NCBI GenBank assembly: GCA_902772635.1
Contig: CACYBK010000103.1
Span: 1 to 42,008 of the forward strand
Length of the DNA stretch: 42,008 nucleotides
Direction: 5' to 3'
From: an uncultured Lachnospiraceae bacterium
Lineage (GTDB): Bacteria > Bacillota > Clostridia > Lachnospirales > Lachnospiraceae
The notes under the pieces are model-generated. The model searched no databases and was not told where the DNA came from. It worked only from the letters and a program-made list of their open reading frames with translations. The position numbers were made by a program, and so were the translations under genes. This document shows, piece after piece, positions 16,506 to 24,085 of the stretch; within the stretch, counting starts at the first letter, position 1; each line of letters opens with the position of its first letter.

Positions 16506-18556
16506 ATGAGGTCTTGATATTCGGCGGGACAACAGAAGGCCGGCTTCTTGCAAAGGGCTTTTCTGAAAATAATGTGCCGTCAGTCTATTTTGCCGCGACA
16601 GGCTATGGCGCGGACCTGCTCGGAGATATTCCGCTTGTTGAGATCAGGGAAGGGCGGCTTTCATCCGATGGGATAAAGAATGTTGTCGAAGAAAGAAAGC
16701 CAAAGGCCATAGTCGATGCCACCCATCCTTATGCCACGGAAGTAAAAAAATGCATAAGGGAAGCGCTTATAGACAGGCCCGAAATTCCGCTTTTTTGTGT
16801 CAAAAGGAGCGAATTAGCTATTTGCGGTGATGAGGCAGTAAGATATTTTGATAATGAAAACGACTGTGCAGCTGCGCTTCTTCAAACAGAGGGAACGGTA
16901 TTTCTTACAACCGGAACAAAGACACTCCCTGTCTTCTCAAAGGACGAGCCACTTCGAAAGAGGCTTTTTGTAAGGGTGATCCCCAATATTGAAAGCCTGA
17001 AGATATGTGAAGACTGCGGAATAGCGGGAGATAGGATAATAGCGGCTCAGGGACCGTTTTCAAAAGAAGAGAATCTTCTCATGTTAAAAAGGGCAAAGGC
17101 GAAAGTCCTTGTCATGAAGGAAAGCGGAAGAGAGGGTGGAGAGGATGAGCGAATAGAAGCAGCAAGGGATATGAAAATCCCCTGCTTTTTGATAAAAAGG
17201 CCGGTCTCTGATCCGGGAGATGAAATAGATACTGTATTTGAAGAAGTCCTTTCGCTTTTTGACAAGAACCCCGTGAAAAAGAGGATCAAGGTCTCTTTGA
17301 TAGGGGCAGGTACAAAGTATACAGACCTTACGCTTGAGGCGCTTTCAGCGATAGAAAACGCGTCGATGATCTTCGGCGCAAAAAGGGTTCTTTCTTTTCT
17401 TCCAAAGAGCCTTATGGAAGGGAAGGAGTGTTTTTCACACTACAGGGCTTCTGACATCCTGCCGGTCCTAAATGGATTTGAAAAGGAGCAAGGGAGCTAT
17501 TTTCATGAAAAAAGCGCGGCCATTCTTTTTTCCGGGGACAGTGGATTTTTTTCGGGAGCGAAAAAGCTTTTTGAAGCACTAAAAGGTGATGATCGCTTTG
17601 AAGTGAAGCTCATCCCCGGGATCTCATCAGTCAGCGCTCTTTCATCGAAGACAGGTGAGCCCTGGTCAGACTCCGCCCTGCTTTCCTCCCACGGGAAGAA
17701 GGAGGAGGACTGGATCTTGTCGCTTCTTGAGAGCGCGATTCATAATGAAAAAACATATCTTCTTACATCAGGAGAGTGGGAGGTGAAAAAGACTTTTGTA
17801 CTCCTTGATGAAGCAGAGGAAAAAGGCTTTGGTCCTTTTGATATCACTTTGGGAAAGGCTCTTGGATCAGATCATGAAACAGTTTCAGATCATCCGGTTG
17901 AAGGTGATGGACCTGACATCCTCTTCATAAAAAACAATTCACCCAAAAAGAGGAGCCTTACTCCCTTCTTAAGAGACAGTTCCTTCATCCGGGGTTCTGT
18001 CCCTATGACAAAGGAGAATGTAAGGGCGATAACTGTTTCAAAGCTTTCATTGTTTGAAGGAGCCGTGCTCTATGACATCGGCTGCGGGACAGGTTCGATA
18101 TCCTGTGCAGCCGCTTCGCTTTCGCCGAAGGGCAGGGTTTATTCCATCGACAACAATGATGAAGCCATAGCGCTTACAAAAGAAAACGCGAAGAAGCTTT
18201 TTTTGCCCAATATAAGTGTAGTCGAAGGTGAAGCGCCGGAGTGCCTTTCTACGCTCCCCCTTCCTGACTGCGTGTTCATCGGTGGGAGTAAGGGCAGGCT
18301 CTCTGATATCCTTGAATATCTTTTCGCCCTAGGGAAAAAGATAAATGTCGTGATAAATGCAGTGAAGACAGAAACGCTTTCTCTCTTACGGAATATGCTT
18401 GTTGAAAAGAAGGACGCCATAAAAAACGCGTCGCTTGATGAAATATCTGTAAAGAGCGTCAAAGAGCCGGAAAAAGATAAAGAGGCTTCGTTTTTGCCCA
18501 ACAATCCAATTTATATTTTGTCATTTGAGATAAGGCCGGTACAAAAATATGTCTGA
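16502..18556 (+). CDS. cbiJET: Trifunctional CbiJ-CbiE-CbiT fusion protein
   Basis: 684 residues with three catalytic units in series. Residues 1-255 are CbiJ (cobalt-precorrin-6A reductase): VLIFGGTTEGRLLAKGF, and VDATHPYATEVKKCI near 73-87. Residues 260-470 are CbiE (precorrin-7 C5-methyltransferase): VSLIGAGTKYTDLTLEAL, FSGDSGFFSGAKKLF, and PGISSVSALSSKTGEPWSD. Residues 497-684 are CbiT (C15-methyltransferase and C12 decarboxylase): RGSVPMTKENVRA, YDIGCGTGSIS (SAM loop), and VFIGGSKGRL. CbiE-CbiT fusions (CobL) are common; adding CbiJ in front joins three consecutive steps. Frame is continuous throughout, so this is a true fusion. It overlaps cbiH by 4 bases and cbiA by 8. Confidence 0.94.
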   Translation: MNEVLIFGGTTEGRLLAKGFSENNVPSVYFAATGYGADLLGDIPLVEIREGRLSSDGIKNVVEERKPKAIVDATHPYATEVKKCIREALIDRPEIPLFCVKRSELAICGDEAVRYFDNENDCAAALLQTEGTVFLTTGTKTLPVFSKDEPLRKRLFVRVIPNIESLKICEDCGIAGDRIIAAQGPFSKEENLLMLKRAKAKVLVMKESGREGGEDERIEAARDMKIPCFLIKRPVSDPGDEIDTVFEEVLSLFDKNPVKKRIKVSLIGAGTKYTDLTLEALSAIENASMIFGAKRVLSFLPKSLMEGKECFSHYRASDILPVLNGFEKEQGSYFHEKSAAILFSGDSGFFSGAKKLFEALKGDDRFEVKLIPGISSVSALSSKTGEPWSDSALLSSHGKKEEDWILSLLESAIHNEKTYLLTSGEWEVKKTFVLLDEAEEKGFGPFDITLGKALGSDHETVSDHPVEGDGPDILFIKNNSPKKRSLTPFLRDSSFIRGSVPMTKENVRAITVSKLSLFEGAVLYDIGCGTGSISCAAASLSPKGRVYSIDNNDEAIALTKENAKKLFLPNISVVEGEAPECLSTLPLPDCVFIGGSKGRLSDILEYLFALGKKINVVINAVKTETLSLLRNMLVEKKDAIKNASLDEISVKSVKEPEKDKEASFLPNNPIYILSFEIRPVQKYV

Positions 18557-19916
18557 AGAAATAATATCAAAAAGCAGGATTGTGATAGCAGCTGAAAAGA
18601 GCGGCTGTGGAAAGACTACAGTGACGCTTGGGCTATTAAATGCGCTGAAGAAAAGAGGGATTTCGGTAAGTTCATTTAAATGCGGCCCGGACTATATCGA
18701 TCCGCTATTCCACAGGGAGGTTCTTAATATTCCTTCAGGGAATCTTGATACCTTTTTTACGGATGGAAAGATCACAAGAGAGATTTTTTTAAGTGAGGCA
18801 GAGGGTGATATTTCCGTGATAGAAGGCGTCATGGGGCTGTATGACGGCATAGGCGGGACAGAAGAATGCGGTTCCACTTATGATCTTGCAAAAACACTTT
18901 GCGCGCCGGTGATACTGGTCCTTGACGCGAAGGGGGTCGGAAGGACCCTTGCCGCGAGCCTTTCCGGATTTCTTTCATATGACAGGAAGCGTCTGATAAA
19001 GGGCTTTATCTTAAACCGAGTATCCGCTTCATACGGGAAGAAGCTTGGCAGATATATGGAAAAGGAGCTTGGAGTCTCATTTCTCGGGGCGCTTCCCTTT
19101 GATGAAACGATTATCATAAAATCAAGGCATCTTGGGCTTTTGACGCCGGACGCCATTGAAAAAGAGGAATTAAAAAATAAGCTTGAGGGCTTAGGAGAAC
19201 TGTTTGAGAAAAATATTGATATTGAAAGGATGATTGAGATCGCAAAGGGAAACGGGGAAATAAGAAGCACGATTACCTATCCGGAGCCGGCAGAAACCGT
19301 GAAGCTTGCCGTTGCCCGTGACAGGGCATTCTCCTTTTACTACCGTGAAAATCTCAGGATGCTCGAGACCTACGGAGCAGAGCTTTTCTATTTTTCTCCG
19401 ATCAATGACAACCATCTTCCTGACGGGATAGGAGGTCTCATCCTTGGCGGCGGTTATCCCGAAGGCGACCTTGAAGCCTTATCAAAAAATACTGAAATGC
19501 TATGCGATATCAGAAAAAAGATAGAAGGCGGCCTTCCGGTCATCGCGGAATGCGGCGGTTTCATGTATCTTCTTGATGTGATAGAGGACAATGAAAAACG
19601 GAGCTTTCCGATGGCAGGCGTCATAAAGGGGAAAGCCTTTTATTCCCCAAAGGATGCAAAGAAGCGCTTTGGGTATATCATTGTAGAGCGCGGGAAAGGC
19701 AGGAGGATGAGGGGACATGAGTTTCATTATTTTGACTCGGACAATAACGGCACCGATGCAATAGCAAAAAAGCCCGACGGTTCAAAGGAATGGCCCTGTA
19801 TGCATATCAAAGACAATATCATCGCGGGTTTCCCCCATCTTTATTATCCTTCAGATCCGGAGTTTGCATTGGATTTCATAAAGAAAGCAAAGGATTATCA
19901 GGGACAGAAGAAATGA
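18549..19916 (+). CDS. cbiA: Cobyrinate a,c-diamide synthase
   Basis: 455 residues, normal for CbiA. It uses glutamine and ATP to amidate the a and c carboxylates of cobyrinic acid. The N-terminal domain begins VIAAEKSGCGKTTVTLGLL (residues 8-26, nucleotide loop) and has FKCGPDYIDPLFH and VIEGVMGLYDG. The C-terminal glutaminase domain has LILGGGYPE near 297-305, nucleophile Cys335 in IAECGGFMYL, and a closing GHEFHYF with a later HIKDNIIAGFPHLYY. The start overlaps the fusion gene by 8 bases; the end overlaps cobT in an ATGA. Confidence 0.96.
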   Translation: MSEEIISKSRIVIAAEKSGCGKTTVTLGLLNALKKRGISVSSFKCGPDYIDPLFHREVLNIPSGNLDTFFTDGKITREIFLSEAEGDISVIEGVMGLYDGIGGTEECGSTYDLAKTLCAPVILVLDAKGVGRTLAASLSGFLSYDRKRLIKGFILNRVSASYGKKLGRYMEKELGVSFLGALPFDETIIIKSRHLGLLTPDAIEKEELKNKLEGLGELFEKNIDIERMIEIAKGNGEIRSTITYPEPAETVKLAVARDRAFSFYYRENLRMLETYGAELFYFSPINDNHLPDGIGGLILGGGYPEGDLEALSKNTEMLCDIRKKIEGGLPVIAECGGFMYLLDVIEDNEKRSFPMAGVIKGKAFYSPKDAKKRFGYIIVERGKGRRMRGHEFHYFDSDNNGTDAIAKKPDGSKEWPCMHIKDNIIAGFPHLYYPSDPEFALDFIKKAKDYQGQKK

Positions 19917-20938
19917 CCTTTGAAGAAAAAATAAAAAATAATTGGGATCATATCTCAAAACCCATCGACGGCTTTGGGGATTTTGAGCGTCTTTACGCAA
20001 AGATCGCGTCCATCCAGAAAAAGGATCCCGCGGATCTTTCTCATATGAAGCTCATAGTCTTTTGCGCTGACCACGGGATCGTGGAGGAAGGCGTGAGCCA
20101 GTGCGGGAAGGAAGTCACAAGGTCTTGCGCTGAAAATATAGGAAAAGGACTGACAAGCGCCGGCGTCATGGCAGGATCACTTGGTATAAAGATCGAAGCA
20201 GTTGATGTCGGGATAGATTCTGACGGTCCGGTTGATGGAACAGAGTTTTCAAGGATCAGACGAGGGACACGAAACTTTTTGAAGACCCCCGCCATGACCT
20301 TGGAGGAATTTGAACAAGCGCTTTCTGTAGGAAAAAATTGCGCGAGGAATGCAAAAGAGGAAGGCATTACCATCCTTCTTTCAGGCGAGATGGGAATCGG
20401 AAATACCACAAGCGCTGCGGTTGTGGCGGGTTACCTTTTGAGGTCTTTTGGCACAGGACTTGAAGCGTCTGAACTTTGCGGGCGCGGGGCCGGGCTTTCC
20501 GACGAAGGGCTTGAAAGAAAAAGGTCTGTTGTAAGAAAAGCCCTTTCAATGCATGAAAGCCTCTCTGCAGATGATGCCATGCGGTTTTTCGGAGGGCTTG
20601 AACTTGCAGCTATGTCCGGCATGATGAAAGAAGCGTCAAGGCTTGATATCCCTGTCATCCTTGACGGGATGCTCTCCCACGTCTGCGCATTATATTCCGT
20701 GATGACTGAGCCGCGCGTAAAGGACATCCTGATCCCGTCACATATGACAAAGGAACCCCTCTGCAGGGCGCTTCTTTCAGCCCTTTCGCTTTCTGCCCCC
20801 ATTGACGGAAAAATGGCAACGGGGGAGGGAACAGGGGCGCTTATGCTGGTGCCGCTGCTCCGGCTTTCCGGAGAAGTTTATGAGAAGGCATTAAAATTTG
20901 GTGAGTCCGGAGTGGAGCAATATGAAAGATTTAAATGA
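19913..20938 (+). CDS. cobT: Nicotinate-nucleotide--dimethylbenzimidazole phosphoribosyltransferase
   Basis: 341 residues. CobT activates the lower-ligand base to its alpha-ribotide. Seen: FCADHGIVEEGVS near 44-56, GEMGIGNTTSAA near 162-173 (base and phosphate site), CGRGAGLSDEGLERK, and the catalytic glutamate as Glu305 in ATGEGTGALMLVPLL. The frame stays open farther upstream inside cbiA, but the ATG at 19913 overlaps the cbiA stop as ATGA and gives the expected MTFEEKI N-terminus, so it is preferred. No bluB or bza genes for 5,6-dimethylbenzimidazole are nearby, so the base may come from elsewhere. Confidence 0.95.
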   Translation: MTFEEKIKNNWDHISKPIDGFGDFERLYAKIASIQKKDPADLSHMKLIVFCADHGIVEEGVSQCGKEVTRSCAENIGKGLTSAGVMAGSLGIKIEAVDVGIDSDGPVDGTEFSRIRRGTRNFLKTPAMTLEEFEQALSVGKNCARNAKEEGITILLSGEMGIGNTTSAAVVAGYLLRSFGTGLEASELCGRGAGLSDEGLERKRSVVRKALSMHESLSADDAMRFFGGLELAAMSGMMKEASRLDIPVILDGMLSHVCALYSVMTEPRVKDILIPSHMTKEPLCRALLSALSLSAPIDGKMATGEGTGALMLVPLLRLSGEVYEKALKFGESGVEQYERFK

Positions 20939-21479
20939 AATTGTCCTCGTCCTTGGAGGAAGCGCGAGTGGGAAATCTCATTTCGCGGAGGAAATCGCCC
21001 AAATCGGCGAAAAAAAATATTATCTTGCGACAATGGAAAAACCCAAAGAAGGAAGCGCGCACTTTGATGAGATAAAGGGAAGGATAATGAGGCACCAGGA
21101 AAACCGTGCGGGAAAGGGGTTCATTACTCTTGAGATAGAGCGGGATATTGAGGCGAGGCTTGAAGAAGCGGTAAAGGGTACTGCCGATGTTATCCTGCTT
21201 GAAAGCCTGTCAGATTTTCTTTCAAATGAGATGTTCAGGGGCGAAGATGTGATCTCGGAGAAAGAGTGCGAGGAAAAGATCTTTTCGGCGATCAATGCTC
21301 TTTCAAAAAGATCGAAGCGTCTCGTGATAGTATCTGATCAGATCTTTTCAGACGGGATTGCTTACGAAGGGGCTACGCGTTCATATATGAGATGCCTTGC
21401 CAAGCTTCACAGAATGATAGCGTTAAACGCATCGCGTGTATTTGAGGTTTATTACGGTATAGGAAAGCAGCTTAAGTGA
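20922..21479 (+). CDS. cobU: Adenosylcobinamide kinase / adenosylcobinamide-phosphate guanylyltransferase
   Basis: 185 residues, full length for CobU. It phosphorylates adenosylcobinamide and then transfers GMP from GTP. The P-loop is VLGGSASGKSHFAEEIA near 9-25. His58 in IMRHQENRAGKGFITLE corresponds to the guanylylated histidine of Salmonella CobU. LLESLSDFLSNEMF and LVIVSDQIFSDGI follow; the end is YYGIGKQLK. The ATG at 20922 is preferred over a TTG at 20898, because GGAGTGGAG sits before it and it gives a standard N-terminus. It overlaps cobT by 17 bases. Confidence 0.93.
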   Translation: MKDLNEIVLVLGGSASGKSHFAEEIAQIGEKKYYLATMEKPKEGSAHFDEIKGRIMRHQENRAGKGFITLEIERDIEARLEEAVKGTADVILLESLSDFLSNEMFRGEDVISEKECEEKIFSAINALSKRSKRLVIVSDQIFSDGIAYEGATRSYMRCLAKLHRMIALNASRVFEVYYGIGKQLK

Positions 21480-21485
21480 CGAAAA

Positions 21486-22265
21486 ATGATGATCATATTA
21501 AAGGGCATTGCAGTTGCCTTTTCAATGTATTCAAGGATCCCCATGCCTCGCTTCAGATGGGGAGAAAAAGATATGAGATATCATCTCATCTTCTTTCCGC
21601 TTGTAGGGGCGGTGATCGGGGGCTTGCTCTATCTCTGGAAGATGGTAAGCGAGCGGTTTTCATTTAATCCGATCCTTTTTACAGGAGTTACAGTAGCTAT
21701 CCCTCTTATCATCACAGGAGGCTTTCACCTGGACGGGTTTATTGATACGAGCGATGCCGTCTCATCTTTTAAGGACAGGGAGGAGCGCCTTTCGATAATG
21801 AAGGATCCTCATGTTGGGGCATTTGGGATAATAAGGACTATTGTCCTTTTGATACTTTACTTTGCGTTTGTTTCAAGCCTTCAGAATGAAGGGACGGCCT
21901 TCGTAGCGCTATTGTTTTCGTTTGTCATTTCACGTATTGAAAGTGCGCTCTCTGTTTTGTTACTCCAAAAAGCAAGGGCGGACGGGATGGTAAAAAAAGA
22001 AGCAGATACAGCAGGGAAGGGGCTTGTCGTGACAGTCCTTTGTCTTGAACTTGCTGCAACGAGTATTATCTGCATTTATCTTACGGGAGTGTATGGTCTT
22101 GTTTCGATATTGGTTTCGCTCCTGTTTCTTTTGCTCTACAAAAGCCGCGCCTATAAGCTTTTTGGCGGGGTCACCGGTGACACGTCGGGCTGGTTTTTGT
22201 GCGTGAATGAATGTCTGTTTTCGTTCTCATTATTTTTGATGACAGTTTTTGGGAGGATAATATGA
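21486..22265 (+). CDS. cobS: Adenosylcobinamide-GDP ribazoletransferase (cobalamin synthase)
   Basis: 259 residues, an integral membrane enzyme that joins AdoCbi-GDP and alpha-ribazole(-phosphate) to give cobalamin. Seen: AFSMYSRIPMPRF near 10-22, RYHLIFFPLVGAVIGG, the diagnostic ITGGFHLDGFIDTSDA near 77-92, and RLSIMKDPHVGAFGII. Several hydrophobic helices lie in the second half. ATG-ATG pair at the start; either could be used. Six bases separate it from cobU; its end overlaps the next small gene by 4 bases. Confidence 0.94.
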   Translation: MMIILKGIAVAFSMYSRIPMPRFRWGEKDMRYHLIFFPLVGAVIGGLLYLWKMVSERFSFNPILFTGVTVAIPLIITGGFHLDGFIDTSDAVSSFKDREERLSIMKDPHVGAFGIIRTIVLLILYFAFVSSLQNEGTAFVALLFSFVISRIESALSVLLLQKARADGMVKKEADTAGKGLVVTVLCLELAATSIICIYLTGVYGLVSILVSLLFLLLYKSRAYKLFGGVTGDTSGWFLCVNECLFSFSLFLMTVFGRII

Positions 22266-22612
22266 ATATCATCCTTATCACAGGCGGGGCTTTTCAGGGA
22301 AAGAAAGGATTTGCAGAAAAAGAATTTCCGGCTATTCCTGTACTTTCCGATATTCATCTTCTGATAAGGGACGGGCTCTTAAATGGGATGACGGAAGAAG
22401 AGGCAGAGGCTGATATTTTTTCAAAAATAGAGGGGATTGCAGAAAGCGGTCAGACTGTCGTGATCTCTGATGATATAGGCTTTGGCATCGTTCCGATCGA
22501 TCCATTTGAAAGGCGTTACCGGGAGGTCACGGGGCGGATAATCACTGATATTGCAAAAAAAGCATATCAGTTTTTCAGGGTCACAGCCGGGATAGGAGAG
22601 AGGCTTAAATGA
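22262..22612 (+). CDS. CobU-like mini-protein
   Basis: 116 residues. The N-terminus (IILITGGAFQGKKGFAEKEF) resembles the CobU P-loop but with Lys-Lys in place of Lys-Ser/Thr. The C-terminal half (VVISDDIGFGIVPIDPFERRYREVTGR, then VTAGIGERLK, quoted in two parts: the first spans residues about 67-93) matches the end of CobU proteins. The central segment carrying the guanylylated histidine is missing, so the guanylyltransferase activity should be absent; kinase activity is uncertain. The start at ATG 22262 overlaps cobS as ATGA, and the end overlaps cobC as ATGA, so it is under translation and not decayed. It could be a regulatory partner or a salvage kinase for another substrate. Confidence 0.75.
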   Translation: MNIILITGGAFQGKKGFAEKEFPAIPVLSDIHLLIRDGLLNGMTEEEAEADIFSKIEGIAESGQTVVISDDIGFGIVPIDPFERRYREVTGRIITDIAKKAYQFFRVTAGIGERLK

Positions 22613-23181
22613 AATATATCTATCTCATCAGGCACGGAAAGACTCCCGGAAATGAAGAAAAGAAGTATATCGGTGTCACAGACGAGAGCCTTTCGGATAT
22701 TGGGCGAAAAGAGATCCTTTCAAAAAAATACCCAAAGGCTGACATCATCTTTTCAAGTCCTATGAAAAGATGTCTTGAGACAGCGGCGCTTATCTATCCC
22801 GGAAGCGACGTGAGCGTCGAAGAGGATTTCCGGGAGACGGATTTCGGGGAATTTGAAGGAAAGAACTATGATGAGCTAAAGAATGACCCATCATACCTTA
22901 AATGGATTGAAAACGGCGGAACAACGGCTTTTCCGGGAGGAGAAGGCAGGAAAAGTGTATGTGTCCGGGTGATGAAAGCATTCAGAAAAGCACTTCCTCA
23001 CATAAAGGAAGAGGAAACAGCGGTTTTCATAGTCCATGGCGGCACGATCATGACAATAATATCAGAGCTTTTTAACAGTAATTTTTACGATCATCAGGTG
23101 AAAAATGGAATGGGGTATTTTTTTGAGCTGTCACCTGACGGCGATCTCGGCGGGCCTTATCTTAGATCTTTTGATAGGTGA
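22609..23181 (+). CDS. cobC: Alpha-ribazole phosphatase, histidine phosphatase family
   Basis: 190 residues. The RHG motif LIRHGKTPGNEE starts at residue 6 with catalytic His9, and the second histidine lies in FIVHGGTIMTII near 142. FSSPMKRCLETAALIYP and ETDFGEFEGKNYDEL are typical of the CobC group. The role, removal of phosphate from alpha-ribazole 5'-phosphate or from cobalamin 5'-phosphate, rests on the operon position beside cobS and cobU, because the family is broad. The last 77 bases overlap cbiB in another frame. Confidence 0.9.
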   Translation: MKYIYLIRHGKTPGNEEKKYIGVTDESLSDIGRKEILSKKYPKADIIFSSPMKRCLETAALIYPGSDVSVEEDFRETDFGEFEGKNYDELKNDPSYLKWIENGGTTAFPGGEGRKSVCVRVMKAFRKALPHIKEEETAVFIVHGGTIMTIISELFNSNFYDHQVKNGMGYFFELSPDGDLGGPYLRSFDR

Positions 23182-24085
23182 TCCGCATTCCTTTCCCCAT
23201 CCCGTGAAACTGATGGGGAGATTTATCGGACAGCTTACGAAAAAATTCAATAAGGAGGCCCTTGACGCTGAAACAAAGCGGAGGCTTGGAAGAATTCTTG
23301 TCATTCTCATGCTTCTTTGCTTTGGAGGGAGTTTTTTTGGACTTACAGTCCTTTTTTACAAGCTTTCATTCATATTGGGGACGGTATTTGAAGGGATAGT
23401 TTCTTATCAATGCCTTGCTGCCGGAAGTCTTTACAAAGAAAGCACAAAGGTTTCAAGGGATTTATTGAAAGATGATATCCAAAAAGCCAGGCAGTCCCTT
23501 TCCATGATCGTCGGGCGGGATACAAAAAGCCTTGATCAGAGCGGAATCACAAGAGCTGCCGTTGAAACTGTGGCGGAAAATACAAGTGACGGCGTGACAG
23601 CACCGCTCTTATTTCTTTTCCTCGGCGGCCCCGTCCTTGGTATAATTTACAAGGCCGTAAATACAATGGATTCCATGATAGGCTACAAAAATGAAGAATT
23701 TATAGATTTCGGCCGCTGCGCGGCAAAGCTTGATGATATATTCAATTTCATCCCGGCGAGGATCAGCGCGCTTCTTATGATCATTGCTGCTTTTGTTGGG
23801 GGAAAGAGGCTTAACGGGAGAGGGGCTTATCATATTTGGAAGCGTGACAGGAGAAAGCACAGCAGCCCAAACAGCGCCCAGTGCGAGAGCGCTGCAGCGG
23901 GGGCGCTTGGGATAAGGCTCGGCGGCCCGTCTTATTATTTTGGGGAATTGGTGGAAAAGCCCTTTATAGGAAATGACCTGCGGCCGGTTGCCCCTTATGA
24001 TATAGGACTTACAAACAGACTGATGTTTATTACGGAGTTTTTATGCTATCTTTTGTGCACGGCGGTAATATTTATGATGTTGTGA
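23105..24085 (+). CDS. cbiB: Adenosylcobinamide-phosphate synthase
   Basis: 326 residues, an integral membrane protein that attaches aminopropanol (or its phosphate) to adenosylcobyric acid. Seen: LILDLLIGDPHSFPHPVKLMG at about 18-38 (longer run split at LIGDP; family start), VAENTSDGVTAPLLFLFLGG near 158-177, GIIYKAVNTMDSMIGYKNE, and the late NSAQCESAAAGALGIRLGG segment. The ATG at 23105 has AGGTG about 5 bases upstream and lies 77 bases inside cobC; a shorter start would cut the first helix. It overlaps cobD by 43 bases. Confidence 0.92.
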   Translation: MEWGIFLSCHLTAISAGLILDLLIGDPHSFPHPVKLMGRFIGQLTKKFNKEALDAETKRRLGRILVILMLLCFGGSFFGLTVLFYKLSFILGTVFEGIVSYQCLAAGSLYKESTKVSRDLLKDDIQKARQSLSMIVGRDTKSLDQSGITRAAVETVAENTSDGVTAPLLFLFLGGPVLGIIYKAVNTMDSMIGYKNEEFIDFGRCAAKLDDIFNFIPARISALLMIIAAFVGGKRLNGRGAYHIWKRDRRKHSSPNSAQCESAAAGALGIRLGGPSYYFGELVEKPFIGNDLRPVAPYDIGLTNRLMFITEFLCYLLCTAVIFMML

